Source: Aquimonas voraii (GTDB taxonomy: Bacteria; Pseudomonadota; Gammaproteobacteria; Xanthomonadales; Xanthomonadaceae). From it: a DNA stretch of 64,000 nt. The notes beneath the pieces are model-generated. The model saw nothing but the letters and a program-made list of their open reading frames with translations, had not been told where the DNA came from and ran no database searches. Both the position numbers and the translations under genes were made by a program. This document shows positions 48,260-59,697 of this stretch, piece by piece. Positions within the stretch are counted from its first letter, which is position 1. Every line of letters begins with the position of its first letter. The DNA lies in NCBI RefSeq assembly GCF_900101825.1, contig NZ_FNAG01000005.1:186001-250000 (forward strand). Direction: 5' to 3'.

Positions 48260-49072
48260 TCAGCCCAGCGCGCGCAGCGGCAGTTCGATCGGCCGCGCCT
48301 GCCGTTGCCAGGGCGACCACGCCGTCGCCGGCCGGCGGCCGTGGGCGGGCCGCGGGGCGGGGCCGGCGAGATCCAGAAAGCGGCTGAACACCGCCTCCGC
48401 GCGCGCCGCCTGCGCATGCACGAGGCGCTGGGTCGCCGTGTGGACGCGTTCAACCGCGGAGATCGCACCCTGCGCCTCCAGTTCGCGGCGATACGACGGC
48501 GTATGAAGCCAGCGCTGGATCAGCGCACTGTCCGCTTCCAGATGGAACTGCAGTCCGTATGCACGTTCGCCGAAGCGGAAGGCCTGCTGCTCGCACAGGG
48601 CCGAGCGCGCCAGCTGGACCGCGCCCGAGGGCAGATCGAAGCCGCAGCCATGCCACTGGAAGACCGGTGCGCCGCGACCGATCGGTGCCAGCACCGGGTC
48701 TTCGCGACCTGCCGCGGTGGCCTCGATGCGATGCCAGCCGATCTCGGCCTGGGCCAGACGGCGCACCGGCGCACCGAGCGCATGCGCCAGCAGCTGTGCG
48801 CCCAGGCAGATGCCCAGCACGGGCAGCCCGTGGCGCAGGGCGGACTCGATGCACTGCAGCTCAGTGCGCAGGTGCGGGCGCTGGCCTTGATCGGCCACGT
48901 TCATCGCGCCACCCAGCACGATCAGGCCGTCATAGCCCTGCACGCGCGGCTGGGCCTCGGGATCGCGGCCGAAATTGACGAAGCGGAGTCGATGGCCTCG
49001 CCGCCGCAGCAGCGCATCCAGCGTGCCGGCAGGTTCGGCGGCGACATGTTGGAAGACCAGGAAACGTGCCAC
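48260..49072 (-). CDS. Class I glutamine amidotransferase-like protein
   Basis: 270 residues using the GTG at 49072. The catalytic triad is visible: nucleophile Cys in GICLGAQLLAHALG, and His with Glu in LQFHLEAD. The oxyanion-type motif VLGGAMNVAD precedes them. It resembles stand-alone GMP synthase-like amidotransferases, which degrade or transfer gamma-glutamyl groups. No synthetase partner is nearby, and the longer frame upstream of 49072 is not conserved. The C-terminal about 40 residues are Pro/Arg-rich. Confidence 0.85.
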   Translation of the reverse strand: MARFLVFQHVAAEPAGTLDALLRRRGHRLRFVNFGRDPEAQPRVQGYDGLIVLGGAMNVADQGQRPHLRTELQCIESALRHGLPVLGICLGAQLLAHALGAPVRRLAQAEIGWHRIEATAAGREDPVLAPIGRGAPVFQWHGCGFDLPSGAVQLARSALCEQQAFRFGERAYGLQFHLEADSALIQRWLHTPSYRRELEAQGAISAVERVHTATQRLVHAQAARAEAVFSRFLDLAGPAPRPAHGRRPATAWSPWQRQARPIELPLRALG

Positions 49073-49356
49073 GTCGGGGCCTCGGGGGTGCGCGGTCGAT
49101 GCGCGGGGCGTCGGCGGATAGTCCCGGCAGCCGGTCGTCCGGGGCAAATGCCCATCGGCGATATGACATGGCGTCCAGTTGCAGACGGGGCCTCGCGCAG
49201 CCGTCGCGCGCTGCGGAGGGCGGCTCGCGCCTTGGGCGGAGCCCGAGCCGGACCCCGCCCTGTGCGGCGCGCCCTGCGCGGCGTCGGCGGTGTTCAAGAC
49301 ACGCTGGACCCCGGCCCGGCTGCGCCGGGGCGGCGGCGCTGCGGGCTTCGCCGGGA

Positions 49357-51998
<2,642 letters not shown>

Positions 51999-52002
<4 letters not shown>

Positions 52003-52604
52003 TGCGCGCTCGTCCCGTCGTCTTCCGCCATCGGCTGGTCGAGCGCGATGCTGAGGAAGGCGCGCGCCTTCTGCCAGTCGCGATTGATCGTCCGCTCGGT
52101 GACTTCGAGCAGCTCGGCCGTCTCGGTCGCCGAGTAGCCGGCGAAGTAGCGGTACATCACCACCTGCGCCAGCCGTGGCTGCACCTTCTCCAGTTCGTTC
52201 AGGGCCGAATCCACTTCGAGCAGGCGGGCCAGCTCGCGCGCATCTTCCCCGGGCTTTTCATCGAGCTCGCGCTGGACATGCTGCATGCGCTTGGCTTCGG
52301 CGAGCCGCGAGCGCGCGTGGTCGATCAGGATCTGCCGCATGGCGCGCGCCACCAGCGAGAAGAAATGCGCGCGGTTGGCGAGGTTGGGATAGTCGGCGCG
52401 GCGCAGTTTGAGGTAGGCCTCGTTGACCAGGGCCGTGGTCGACAGCGTCTCGCCCGGCTCCATCTGCCGGCGCTGCGCGCGGGCCAGCCGGCGCAGATCG
52501 CTGTGCACCAGCGGCAGCAGGCTGTCGAGCGGATTCGGATCCCCGGCCGCGGCCAGGATGGCGGTGATCTGCCCCAGAGGGCTGTCGTCTGCGATGCGCT
52601 CCAT
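51999..52604 (-). CDS. ECF-type sigma factor, kinase-linked
   Basis: 201 residues from the ATG at 52604, GGGGAG upstream. Region 2 contains ETLSTTALVNEAYLKLRRAD and the -10 binding helix HFFSLVARAMRQILIDHA, and region 4 has AQVVMYRYFAGYSATETAEL and ERTINRDWQKARAFL. These match the TIGR02999-type ECF group, which usually lacks an anti-sigma factor and is linked to a kinase, as here. The longer upstream frame to 52859 is not conserved. Confidence 0.9.
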
Positions 52605-52800
52605 TCCACTCCCCGCGTACGGCCGGTTGAGCCGGCAGCCCTGACTTCCCCGACCGGATTGTGCCCGCCCCCCGCGTGAAGGTGAAAGGCGGAACTCAGG
52701 GGTACGCAGCCGGCAGCGAAACTGCGACGCTCTCGGCGCGCTGTCGCAGCTCGGCCGGCGACGTGTCGTGACGGCTTCGCATCGGAAAGAGCGTTCTTGA

Positions 52801-52980
52801 ATGGACGGGTTCAGCGGGCTGTTCCTGACGGCACTGGTGATCGCACTGCTCACCGGCAAGGCCTACTTCCGCGGTGTCATCGATCGCGACAGCCAGCCGA
52901 GCGACTACTGGGCGGTGTGCGGCTGCTATCTGGTGCTGGGCATGCTGATGCCGGCGCTGGGCCTGATCAAGGGCGCCTGA
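52801..52980 (+). CDS. Small two-helix membrane protein
   Basis: 59 residues, not resembling a known family. Two hydrophobic segments (FLTALVIALLTGKAYF and YLVLGMLMPALGLIKG) flank a polar loop with YFRGVIDRDSQPSDYW and Cys pair CGC. It is divergent from the ECF sigma gene. Its codon use and hydrophobic pattern support a genuine gene; its function is unknown. Confidence 0.6.
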   Translation: MDGFSGLFLTALVIALLTGKAYFRGVIDRDSQPSDYWAVCGCYLVLGMLMPALGLIKGA

Positions 52981-53014
52981 GCCGACGGCGCCCCGTGAGC
53001 TCAGGCGGCAGCGC

Positions 53015-53602
53015 TCACTGGCCGGGTTTCGACGCCTTGGCGTCGCCGGCCTCGGGCGCCTCCGCCTCCAGCCGCGCCTGCAGCTCGGGCATCCAGCGTC
53101 GGCCGATTTCGAACACCGCCGAACAGGCGCCGAGAAAGCCCAGAAAGCCCCAGACGCCGCCCTGCCGGATCACCTGCACGGGCCAGATCGACGCTGCAAT
53201 CACGTTCTTCAGCGACTCGATGCTGAAGCCGATCAGCCAGTCGCGCAGCAGCCCCTTCGCGACCTCGGCGGCATCGCGCATCTCCTGCAGGCCCTCGATC
53301 AGGCTCTGCGCTTCAAGGCGCAGGAACACCGACAGACCGATCAGGCCATACACGCCGGCGCCCCACTGGCCCAGGTGCTTGTCGAGCAGGCGATCGATGG
53401 GGCGGCCCAAGGGCGCCGGCAACAGGCTGATCGCGGCGGCGCCGACATAGGTCAGCACGAAGGCACACCACAGCGGAATCAGCGGATGCTGCAGCAGGCT
53501 GAGCTCGGGCAGCAGGCGCCGCAGCAGCAGCGCCGCCACGGCCAGGCCGGCGAGTGCGGGCAGCAGGATCTGGGCGCGGCTGCTGCTTGAGCTGGGTGAC
53601 AT
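53015..53602 (-). CDS. Hypothetical membrane protein
   Basis: 195 residues from the ATG at 53602 with a strong AGGAG. At least three hydrophobic helices are seen (ILLPALAGLAVAALLLRRLL; PLIPLWCAFVLTYVGAAAIS; VWGFLGFLGACSAVFEIGRR) plus a helical soluble segment (LEAQSLIEGLQEMRDAAEVA). I do not recognise a family. It is convergent with the small membrane protein gene. Confidence 0.65.
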   Translation of the reverse strand: MSPSSSSSRAQILLPALAGLAVAALLLRRLLPELSLLQHPLIPLWCAFVLTYVGAAAISLLPAPLGRPIDRLLDKHLGQWGAGVYGLIGLSVFLRLEAQSLIEGLQEMRDAAEVAKGLLRDWLIGFSIESLKNVIAASIWPVQVIRQGGVWGFLGFLGACSAVFEIGRRWMPELQARLEAEAPEAGDAKASKPGQ

Positions 53603-53833
53603 CGCGATCTCCTGGACGGTGGCCGCAGGACTGGGTGCGACACCGGTCAAGCCCGCCGTGGCTTTGATCGGTGTTCGCGCCTGCGGCGCAGGGCCGTGCT
53701 CCGGCGACAGCATGCCAGCACCCTGCGCCTTCCGCTTCAGGCCAGCGTGGTGACGGCGCGGGTCTCGCCCCGTGACGGACGCGCGGTGCCTTGGCCTCGC
53801 GGCCCATGCTCGGGAGCCGCATCCAGGAAGCGC

Positions 53834-56497
53834 TCAGCCCTCGGCGCGCAGGGACTCGGCGGGGTCGATGCGCGCACTCGCTCGTGCCGGCAGATAGGCC
53901 GCGACCGCGGCCAGCAGGGCCAGCAGCAGCGGCACACCGACGAAGGCGATCGCATCGAAGGAGGTGATGCGGTCGGTCAGGCTGGCGAGCACGCGCGAGA
54001 GCGCGAACGCCAGCGGCAGGCCGATGACAAGCCCCAGCGCGATCTGACGTCGCGCATCGCGCATCACCGTGCCGATCACACGCGCGCGCGACGCGCCCAG
54101 CGCGAGCCGCAGCCCCAGCTCGCGACGACGCTGCTGGACGGCATAGGCGACCAGCCCGTAGAGACCGAGGCAGGTGATCAGCACGGCGATGGCGCCCAGC
54201 GCCTGGGCGATCTCGGCGGCCACGATCAGCGGCAGTCGCTGGATGCGCAGGGCATCGGTCATGCGGAAGGGCGCGCAGTGGCTGCGGGCGCTGGTGTCCG
54301 CGCAGGCCCGGTACACCGCGGCGATGGTCTCAGGGCGCGTGTCGCTCAGCTGCAGCAGCAGGCTGCCGAGTTCGGCATCGCCGAAGCGGGCGGGGGTGTA
54401 CACCACCGGGCCGTCGCCGCCAGCGAACAGAAAGCCGGTGGCGACGTCCGGCACGATGCCGATCACCTGCACCCGGCGCGTCGACTCCAGGCTGTCACGC
54501 CGGGCGTCGTCGCCGCCGCGCTCGGCCTGCGTCCAGACGTCCTTCTTTTCGATCAGATCCAGCGCGCGGCCCAGCGGGTCCTCGCCGGGCCACAGGCGCT
54601 CGGCCGCGCTGCGCGACAGCAGGGCCACCGCACCGGATTCGTCCGCATACGGCAGGCGGCCGCGCAGGACCTGCAGGTCGAGCAGTCGCAGCCACTGGCT
54701 GTCGATCGGGCGGATCTGTGCGCTCAGGCTGCGGGCCGTGCCCTCCGCATCGACGGTGCGCGCCGCACCGCGCAGGGGCTCACTCATCAGCGGCATGTGC
54801 GAGCTGGCGCCGATCGCCTGGACCTGCGGAAGTTCCAGCAGACGCTGGCGCAGAGCCATCGCATCGCTGCCGGCGGACAGCCCCACCAGCCGCTCCGGCG
54901 CATAGCCGAGCGGCGTCTGCAGCGCCTGACGCGCATTCGCGGCAATCAGGCCGGCCACGACCAGCAGGAAACAGCTGGCGGCGATCTGGGTGACCATCAG
55001 GCCGCTGCGCAGACGATTGGCCGCGTGCGCCGGCAGATGTCGCTGCGAGGCGCTGCCGTCGAGGCTGCAGCGGCGCGTGACCGCCAGCGCCGGCAGCAGG
55101 CCGAAGACCAGGGTGCACAGCAGGGTCAGCGCCAGGGCCGGCGCCGCGCTGTCCCAGCCGAGGCGCACGTCGACCAGGCTGGCGCCGAGCTCGGCGATCA
55201 GGCCGAACACGCGCGCGTGCAGCGGTGCCAGCAGCAGGGCGGCCAGCCCGAGGGCGAGCACGGCGGCGGCGCCGCCGATCAGCCCGCACTCGACCAGCAG
55301 CCGCGACAGCAATCGCCCACGGCTCGCCCCGAGCGCGCTGCGAACGCCGAGTTCGCCGGCGCGTGCGGCGAAGCGCGCGAGCACCAGGTTCGCCAGATTG
55401 GCCGAGCCGATCAGCAGCATCAGCAGCACCGCAAGCGCGGGCGGCAGCGATGTGAGCAGCAGTTCCTCACGATCGTCGGCGCCCAGGCGCCCGAACTGCC
55501 GCTCAACTTCGATGTGGTCGAGGCGCATGAATTCTGGGCGTTCGGCGAACAGCTCGGCGGCGCGGCCGGCCAGCTGCGTCGTGGCCCGTTCGGTGGTCGC
55601 CTCCGCGGCAAGGAAACCGCTGACCGCGAACAGCAGGTCTTCCCGCTGCGTCGGGAACAGGGCCTCAGCGTCGCCGTGACGAACGAAGTAGAGCTGGGCG
55701 ATCGGATGGCTGCCGTTGAAGCGACGGTCCGCCACCCCGATCACGGCGAAGCGATGCCCGCCGATGTCCAGGCTGCGGCCGACCACGTCGGGCGCGCGGC
55801 CGAACAGCTGGGCCCATCCGTTCTCGCTGAGCACCACCCCGAGTCGATCGGCTTCGAGGCCACTGCCGAACACGCGACCGATGCGCGCGCCCACGTCCGC
55901 GAGTTCGAAGAAATTGTCGGAGACGGCAGCACCCATGCCCTTGTGCAGATGCGCATCCACCAGCATCGGCTGGCCCAGCGTGCGCACGCTGTACAGCCCC
56001 CTGAAGGCGGCCGGCGGCGAGGCCAGCAGCGCTTCGGCCTCGTCCGCGTTGAACTGGGTGAAACCGTGCTGGGTCGCGCTGCGTCCCTCCAGGCTGACCC
56101 AGCGCTCGAGGTCTTCGATGGGCGGCGAGTGCAGCGCATAGGTGGCGAGAATGGCGTGCAGCAGCAGGGCGGCGGTCAGCGGCAGGGTGAGCACGCCGAT
56201 CGCCGTCAGCGTGTACAGCGGGCTGCGCATCAGACTGCGCGCCGCATAGCGGAGGTCGTTGACGAGTGCGTCCACCCAGCGCAGCCCGCGCGCGGCGCGC
56301 ACGTCGTCGCGATGCAGTTCGAGCATGCCCAGTTCGATGCGCGCGCGGCGCAGCGCTTCGATGCGGTCCAGGCCCTGCGCTTCCAGCTGGTCGGCGCGGG
56401 CTTGCAGGTGGAAGTCCAGCTCGGCCTCGAGTTCGCGCTCGACGCGCCGGCGCGCACGCACGTCGTTCAGCCACAGCCGCAGTCGGCGCGGGCTCAT
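53834..56497 (-). CDS. ADOP-type ABC permease (FtsX/MacB family)
   Basis: 887 residues from the ATG at 56497. Residues 1-60 form the permease prefix domain (WLNDVRARRRVERELEAELD). The MacB periplasmic domain follows the first helix at about 100, and FtsX permease helices appear as two sets, at about 375-500 and 760-870. The layout is that of ADOP orphan permeases: two FtsX repeats with two periplasmic domains and no dedicated ATPase gene adjacent. It is translationally coupled to a PadR gene, a well-known arrangement. The substrate is unknown. Confidence 0.85.
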   Translation of the reverse strand: MSPRRLRLWLNDVRARRRVERELEAELDFHLQARADQLEAQGLDRIEALRRARIELGMLELHRDDVRAARGLRWVDALVNDLRYAARSLMRSPLYTLTAIGVLTLPLTAALLLHAILATYALHSPPIEDLERWVSLEGRSATQHGFTQFNADEAEALLASPPAAFRGLYSVRTLGQPMLVDAHLHKGMGAAVSDNFFELADVGARIGRVFGSGLEADRLGVVLSENGWAQLFGRAPDVVGRSLDIGGHRFAVIGVADRRFNGSHPIAQLYFVRHGDAEALFPTQREDLLFAVSGFLAAEATTERATTQLAGRAAELFAERPEFMRLDHIEVERQFGRLGADDREELLLTSLPPALAVLLMLLIGSANLANLVLARFAARAGELGVRSALGASRGRLLSRLLVECGLIGGAAAVLALGLAALLLAPLHARVFGLIAELGASLVDVRLGWDSAAPALALTLLCTLVFGLLPALAVTRRCSLDGSASQRHLPAHAANRLRSGLMVTQIAASCFLLVVAGLIAANARQALQTPLGYAPERLVGLSAGSDAMALRQRLLELPQVQAIGASSHMPLMSEPLRGAARTVDAEGTARSLSAQIRPIDSQWLRLLDLQVLRGRLPYADESGAVALLSRSAAERLWPGEDPLGRALDLIEKKDVWTQAERGGDDARRDSLESTRRVQVIGIVPDVATGFLFAGGDGPVVYTPARFGDAELGSLLLQLSDTRPETIAAVYRACADTSARSHCAPFRMTDALRIQRLPLIVAAEIAQALGAIAVLITCLGLYGLVAYAVQQRRRELGLRLALGASRARVIGTVMRDARRQIALGLVIGLPLAFALSRVLASLTDRITSFDAIAFVGVPLLLALLAAVAAYLPARASARIDPAESLRAEG

Positions 56498-56835
56498 GCG
56501 CGCAGGCTTCCGGGCTGGGCGGTGAGCACGGCCTCCATGGCCTCCACCAGCTGGCGCCACTGGCGGGTGTCCTCGCCGAGGCGACGGCGGCCGGCGGCGG
56601 TGATGGCGTAGTACTTGGCGCGGCGGTTGTTGTCCGACACGCCCCACTCGGTGCTGACCAGGCCCTGGGCTTCCAGCCGGTGCAGGGCCGGATACAGGGC
56701 GCCCTGCTCGACCAGCAGCGCGTCGCCCGAGCTGCGCTGGATGCGCTGCAGCAGGCCCAGGCCGTGCTCGGCGCCGAGCGAAACCGCCTTCAGGGCCAGC
56801 ATTTCCAAAGTACCTGGAAGCACGGGCTGGGTCAT
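56494..56835 (-). CDS. PadR family transcriptional regulator
   Basis: 113 residues with a PadR winged helix: GTLEMLALKAVSLGAEHGLG, LVEQGALYPALHRLEAQGLV, and KYYAITAAGRRRL. Its stop overlaps the ADOP permease start, a typical PadR-ADOP pair. Two related palindromes directly upstream (56838-56862 and 56872-56892) suggest autorepression. The effector is unknown. Confidence 0.92.
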   Translation of the reverse strand: MTQPVLPGTLEMLALKAVSLGAEHGLGLLQRIQRSSGDALLVEQGALYPALHRLEAQGLVSTEWGVSDNNRRAKYYAITAAGRRRLGEDTRQWRQLVEAMEAVLTAQPGSLRA

Positions 56836-56837
56836 GG

Positions 56838-56862
56838 TCTCACCTAGATTGTTTAGGTGAGA
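56838..56862. promoter_or_regulatory. PadR operator candidate, site 1
   Basis: TCTCACCTA (56838-56846) and TAGGTGAGA (56854-56862) are perfect reverse complements with the centre GATTGTT. It lies 3 bp upstream of the padR ATG. Confidence 0.75.
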
Positions 56863-56871
56863 TCAGCGTAC

Positions 56872-56892
56872 TCCTCTAAATTGTTGAGAGGA
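56872..56892. promoter_or_regulatory. PadR operator candidate, site 2
   Basis: TCCTCT (56872-56877) and AGAGGA (56887-56892) pair around AAATTGTTG. It shares the core CTA[AG]ATTGTT[TG]AG with site 1, only 10 bp away. It lies 6 bp before the end of the next gene. Confidence 0.65.
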
Positions 56893-56897
56893 AGGGG

Positions 56898-57416
56898 TCA
56901 GCAGCGTCCGGGCCGCATGTGCAGGATTCCACCCATCGGGCCTTCAACCAGGATGACGCCCTCGCGCCGACCCACCACTGTCCACTCGGCCTCGACGCCG
57001 CCGAACATGGGGTCGTCGACCACGAAGACCTCACCCTTGCGCTGCAGCGGGTATTTGGGCGGCTCCATGCCGGCGGGCTTCCAGGCCCGTGAATGCACAT
57101 AGGTCAGATAATCGGGGCCGAAGTACCAGTGGATGCCATCGAGCGCGATCTCGCTGTCGATCGTGGTCGACACCCCGATTTCGCACCAGTCGCCGACCAG
57201 ATCACCGGCATCCGCCGTGTCCGGCGCGCGCGCCGTGTCGGCCCGACGCGACACCGTCGGATCATTCACCTCGACCTCGCCGGAGCCCTCGCCGTCGCAG
57301 GCGATCTGCCGGTACTCGTGGCCGCCGCCGGGCAGCGGACACTTGTAGACCTTGGCCGCCGCGTCGCTGGAACTGCAGGCAAGAGCGAACAACAGGGCAG
57401 GCAGCAGGATGCGCAT
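56898..57416 (-). CDS. DUF4124-like secreted or lipoprotein
   Basis: 172 residues from the ATG at 57416. A lipoprotein-like signal (LLPALLFALAC) is followed by KVYKCPLPGGGHEYRQIACD, the usual opening of DUF4124-type domains, with Cys pair. The remainder contains a beta-rich domain (ALDGIHWYFGPDYLTYVHSR, EVFVVDDPMFGGVEAEW). No functional assignment is possible. It lies directly upstream of the padR operator region on the same strand. Confidence 0.72.
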   Translation of the reverse strand: MRILLPALLFALACSSSDAAAKVYKCPLPGGGHEYRQIACDGEGSGEVEVNDPTVSRRADTARAPDTADAGDLVGDWCEIGVSTTIDSEIALDGIHWYFGPDYLTYVHSRAWKPAGMEPPKYPLQRKGEVFVVDDPMFGGVEAEWTVVGRREGVILVEGPMGGILHMRPGRC

Positions 57417-57617
57417 CGGCGGGTCTCCGGAGAAGGGGCGCGGAGGATACGCGGATCCACCCACGGGCGCTGGCTCTGTCTGCTTCCGACGCGGCGCGCC
57501 GACGGACCCAAGGCGGGCGGCCTTCGGCGCGGCGGATGTGCGGCCGACGCGCACATGTCCAAGAGGCATGTCCACGGTGCTGCTGCACCGCCGGTCCGCG
57601 CGGCGCTCTCGAACCGG

Positions 57618-58580
57618 CTAGACCGCGAGGGTCCTGTACTTCCAGACATCCAGCAGTGCCCGCGCGGACGCAAGGCAGCGCTGCAGATCGGCCATCGGCC
57701 CGGCAGCGCCTGCAGTGCCGGCAAAGGCGTCGCCGCAGACGGCAAGCTCGCTGCGGGCGCAGACCAGCGCAGGCTCGGGCAGTGGATCGAGCACCCGCGC
57801 ATAGCGCCAGCGATGGGCGCTGGAGTGAAGGAAATCGGCGGTGCCGAGGCCGAGCAGGCCAAGCACGGCATCGAGCACCTGCGCCGGCGAGGCTTCGAGC
57901 AGGGCGGCGCTGTGCGCATCGCCAAGCTGTACGACCCAGCGACGGACGGCAGGGCCCGCGGCATCGGCCTCGGGCAGGGAATCCTGCGGCAGCACGCGCA
58001 GCGCAGGGCTTGCCAGCTTCGCCCAGTCCGGTCCCGGGCGCGTGGCGTCCTGTGCCAGCAGCAGAGCCCAAGCCGGCGCCAGGCCGAGCGCGCCCAGCCG
58101 CCGCGACCACTCGGGCTGCAGCCCGGCCAGCAGGGCCGCGCTCTGTGGCGCGGGTGCGGTCAGCACCAGCCGTCGCGCTTCGGCGAGCAGGGCCGCGTCC
58201 GCGTCCCACAGCCGCCAGCGCTCGCCAGCGCGCTCGATGCGGACGACCTGGGCGCCGAAGCGCGATGCAATGCCCTCAAGCAGATGCCTCGGCAGCGCCT
58301 GCACGCGCGGGTCGTCCACCCCAGGCGAATCGGGCAGACCCAGCGCCTGCAGCGGTTCGCGCGGCAGCGCCTGCAGCCAGGCCGAGACGGTCGAGAGTGG
58401 ACAGCCGTGGGCAAAGCTGCCGGAGTCGGTACGCCGCACACTGAGGCGGCCTCCCGGCCCGCGGCCCTTGTCGATTACGGCCACTGAATCGCCGGCCGCC
58501 GACAGGCCGCGAGCAATCAGGCTGCCGGTCAGGCCGGCGCCGATCACCACCGTGTTCGCTTGCAGAGGGAGCGTGGGCAT
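57618..58580 (-). CDS. Renalase-like FAD/NAD(P)-dependent oxidoreductase
   Basis: 320 residues from the ATG at 58580. The dinucleotide-binding motif VVIGAGLTGSLIARGL is followed by VAVIDKGRGPGGRLSVRR, the characteristic renalase-type FAD signature. Near the C-terminus is LAVCGDAFAGTAGAAGPM, the second FAD contact. The substrate is unknown; bacterial renalases oxidise isomeric dihydro-nicotinamides. It is on the same strand as its neighbours and not part of an obvious operon. Confidence 0.85.
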   Translation of the reverse strand: MPTLPLQANTVVIGAGLTGSLIARGLSAAGDSVAVIDKGRGPGGRLSVRRTDSGSFAHGCPLSTVSAWLQALPREPLQALGLPDSPGVDDPRVQALPRHLLEGIASRFGAQVVRIERAGERWRLWDADAALLAEARRLVLTAPAPQSAALLAGLQPEWSRRLGALGLAPAWALLLAQDATRPGPDWAKLASPALRVLPQDSLPEADAAGPAVRRWVVQLGDAHSAALLEASPAQVLDAVLGLLGLGTADFLHSSAHRWRYARVLDPLPEPALVCARSELAVCGDAFAGTAGAAGPMADLQRCLASARALLDVWKYRTLAV

Positions 58581-58668
58581 GTACGGAGCTTCGCCGCGCG
58601 GCCGTGCAGTCGGGGTGCAGGCCTGTGCCACGCGAGCGGGCCCGCTGGCGCTGCACGAAGGCCAGTGC

Positions 58669-59466
58669 TCAGCCGCGCAGCCGAACCGCGAGCACGGCCG
58701 CCAGCACCAGCGCCATCGCCAGCACGGCGACGCCGGAGATCGTCATCGTCGGCACCGCCACCGCCGGGGGGCGTTCGGCCAGGTTGAGCAGCGCGGGCGA
58801 GAAGGTGCCGGGGGCGAAGGTGAACACGCGCACCTCGTCTATCTCGCCGTCGAAGAACTCGGTGGCCAGCAGGCTGTTGCCGCCGATGTGGAACGCGCCG
58901 GCCGGCGCGTTCGGCGCGGCCGGCGTCTGGATCCGCTCCGTGCCGTTCACGTAGAAGCGGCTGAGCCCGTTGTCGCGGACGATGGCGAGGTGGGTCCAGC
59001 CGGAGGTCGCCGGGGCGTTGCCGTCAGCGACGACTCCGCCGTACAGGAACCCCCAGTTGCCGCCGAGCCGGAACAGGCCGAAGCCGCTGTTCGAGGAGTT
59101 GCCGTTGTAGGCGATCACCGCGTTGCCGGTGGTGCTGTTGGAGCGCACCCAGGCCTCGACGCCGAAGTTGTCGGTGGGCATGGTCAACACCGGGCCTTCG
59201 TAGCGTGCGCTGCTGCCGTCGAAGCGCATCGAGGCCGTGCTGATGCGGCCCCGCGGGGTACCGCCCGCACCGTAGACAGGGGCTCCGTAGCGCTGCAGCC
59301 CGGTGCCCGCAGCGCCCGGCTGGGTCGGGTCGGCGCCCGTCCCGCCGACCACCACGCCGCCGTCGTTCTCGCCCAGCCGATACTCGGCGATCACATTGAG
59401 TTGGGCCGCCGCCGGCGCCGCCAGGATGCAGGCCAGCACGGCCACAAACACAGTGAGGAAACGCAT
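58669..59466 (-). CDS. LamG-domain protein with IPTL-CTERM-like sorting tail
   Basis: 265 residues from the ATG at 59466. A signal peptide (FLTVFVAVLACILAAPAAA) precedes a concanavalin-like LamG domain (about 75-225; SMRFDGSSARYEGP, DNFGVEAWVRS, SGWTHLAIVRDNGLSRFYVN, DGEIDEVRVF). The C-terminus is VPTMTISG then a hydrophobic helix and RLRG, i.e. the V-P-T/helix/basic layout of IPTL-CTERM exosortase-type signals. It is probably cell-surface sorted, if the cognate sorting enzyme exists elsewhere in the genome. Confidence 0.8.
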   Translation of the reverse strand: MRFLTVFVAVLACILAAPAAAQLNVIAEYRLGENDGGVVVGGTGADPTQPGAAGTGLQRYGAPVYGAGGTPRGRISTASMRFDGSSARYEGPVLTMPTDNFGVEAWVRSNSTTGNAVIAYNGNSSNSGFGLFRLGGNWGFLYGGVVADGNAPATSGWTHLAIVRDNGLSRFYVNGTERIQTPAAPNAPAGAFHIGGNSLLATEFFDGEIDEVRVFTFAPGTFSPALLNLAERPPAVAVPTMTISGVAVLAMALVLAAVLAVRLRG

Positions 59467-59697
59467 GGGGCTCTCCGTCAATTGGAACAGGCTCAGCGGC
59501 CGCGCGGGCCACCACAACGGCGCGGGAGGATAGCGCCAAGCGCCGCGCAATGGCGGCGGCAGCCGGGCAGCCAGCGCCCGTGGTGCCGGCAGCCTCCGGA
59601 TTCGGCTTGGATCAGAACCTCTGCATCGGCCGCTTGAGGCGCGCAGCCAACTCGCCGGCGTGCGAGGTCCACGTCCAGCGAGCAGCGCCGCGCGCTG

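Noticed and set aside
52605-52859. N-terminal extension of the ECF sigma frame
   Set aside because: It overlaps the divergent small gene and lacks sigma-factor similarity; ATG 52604 has a Shine-Dalgarno sequence.
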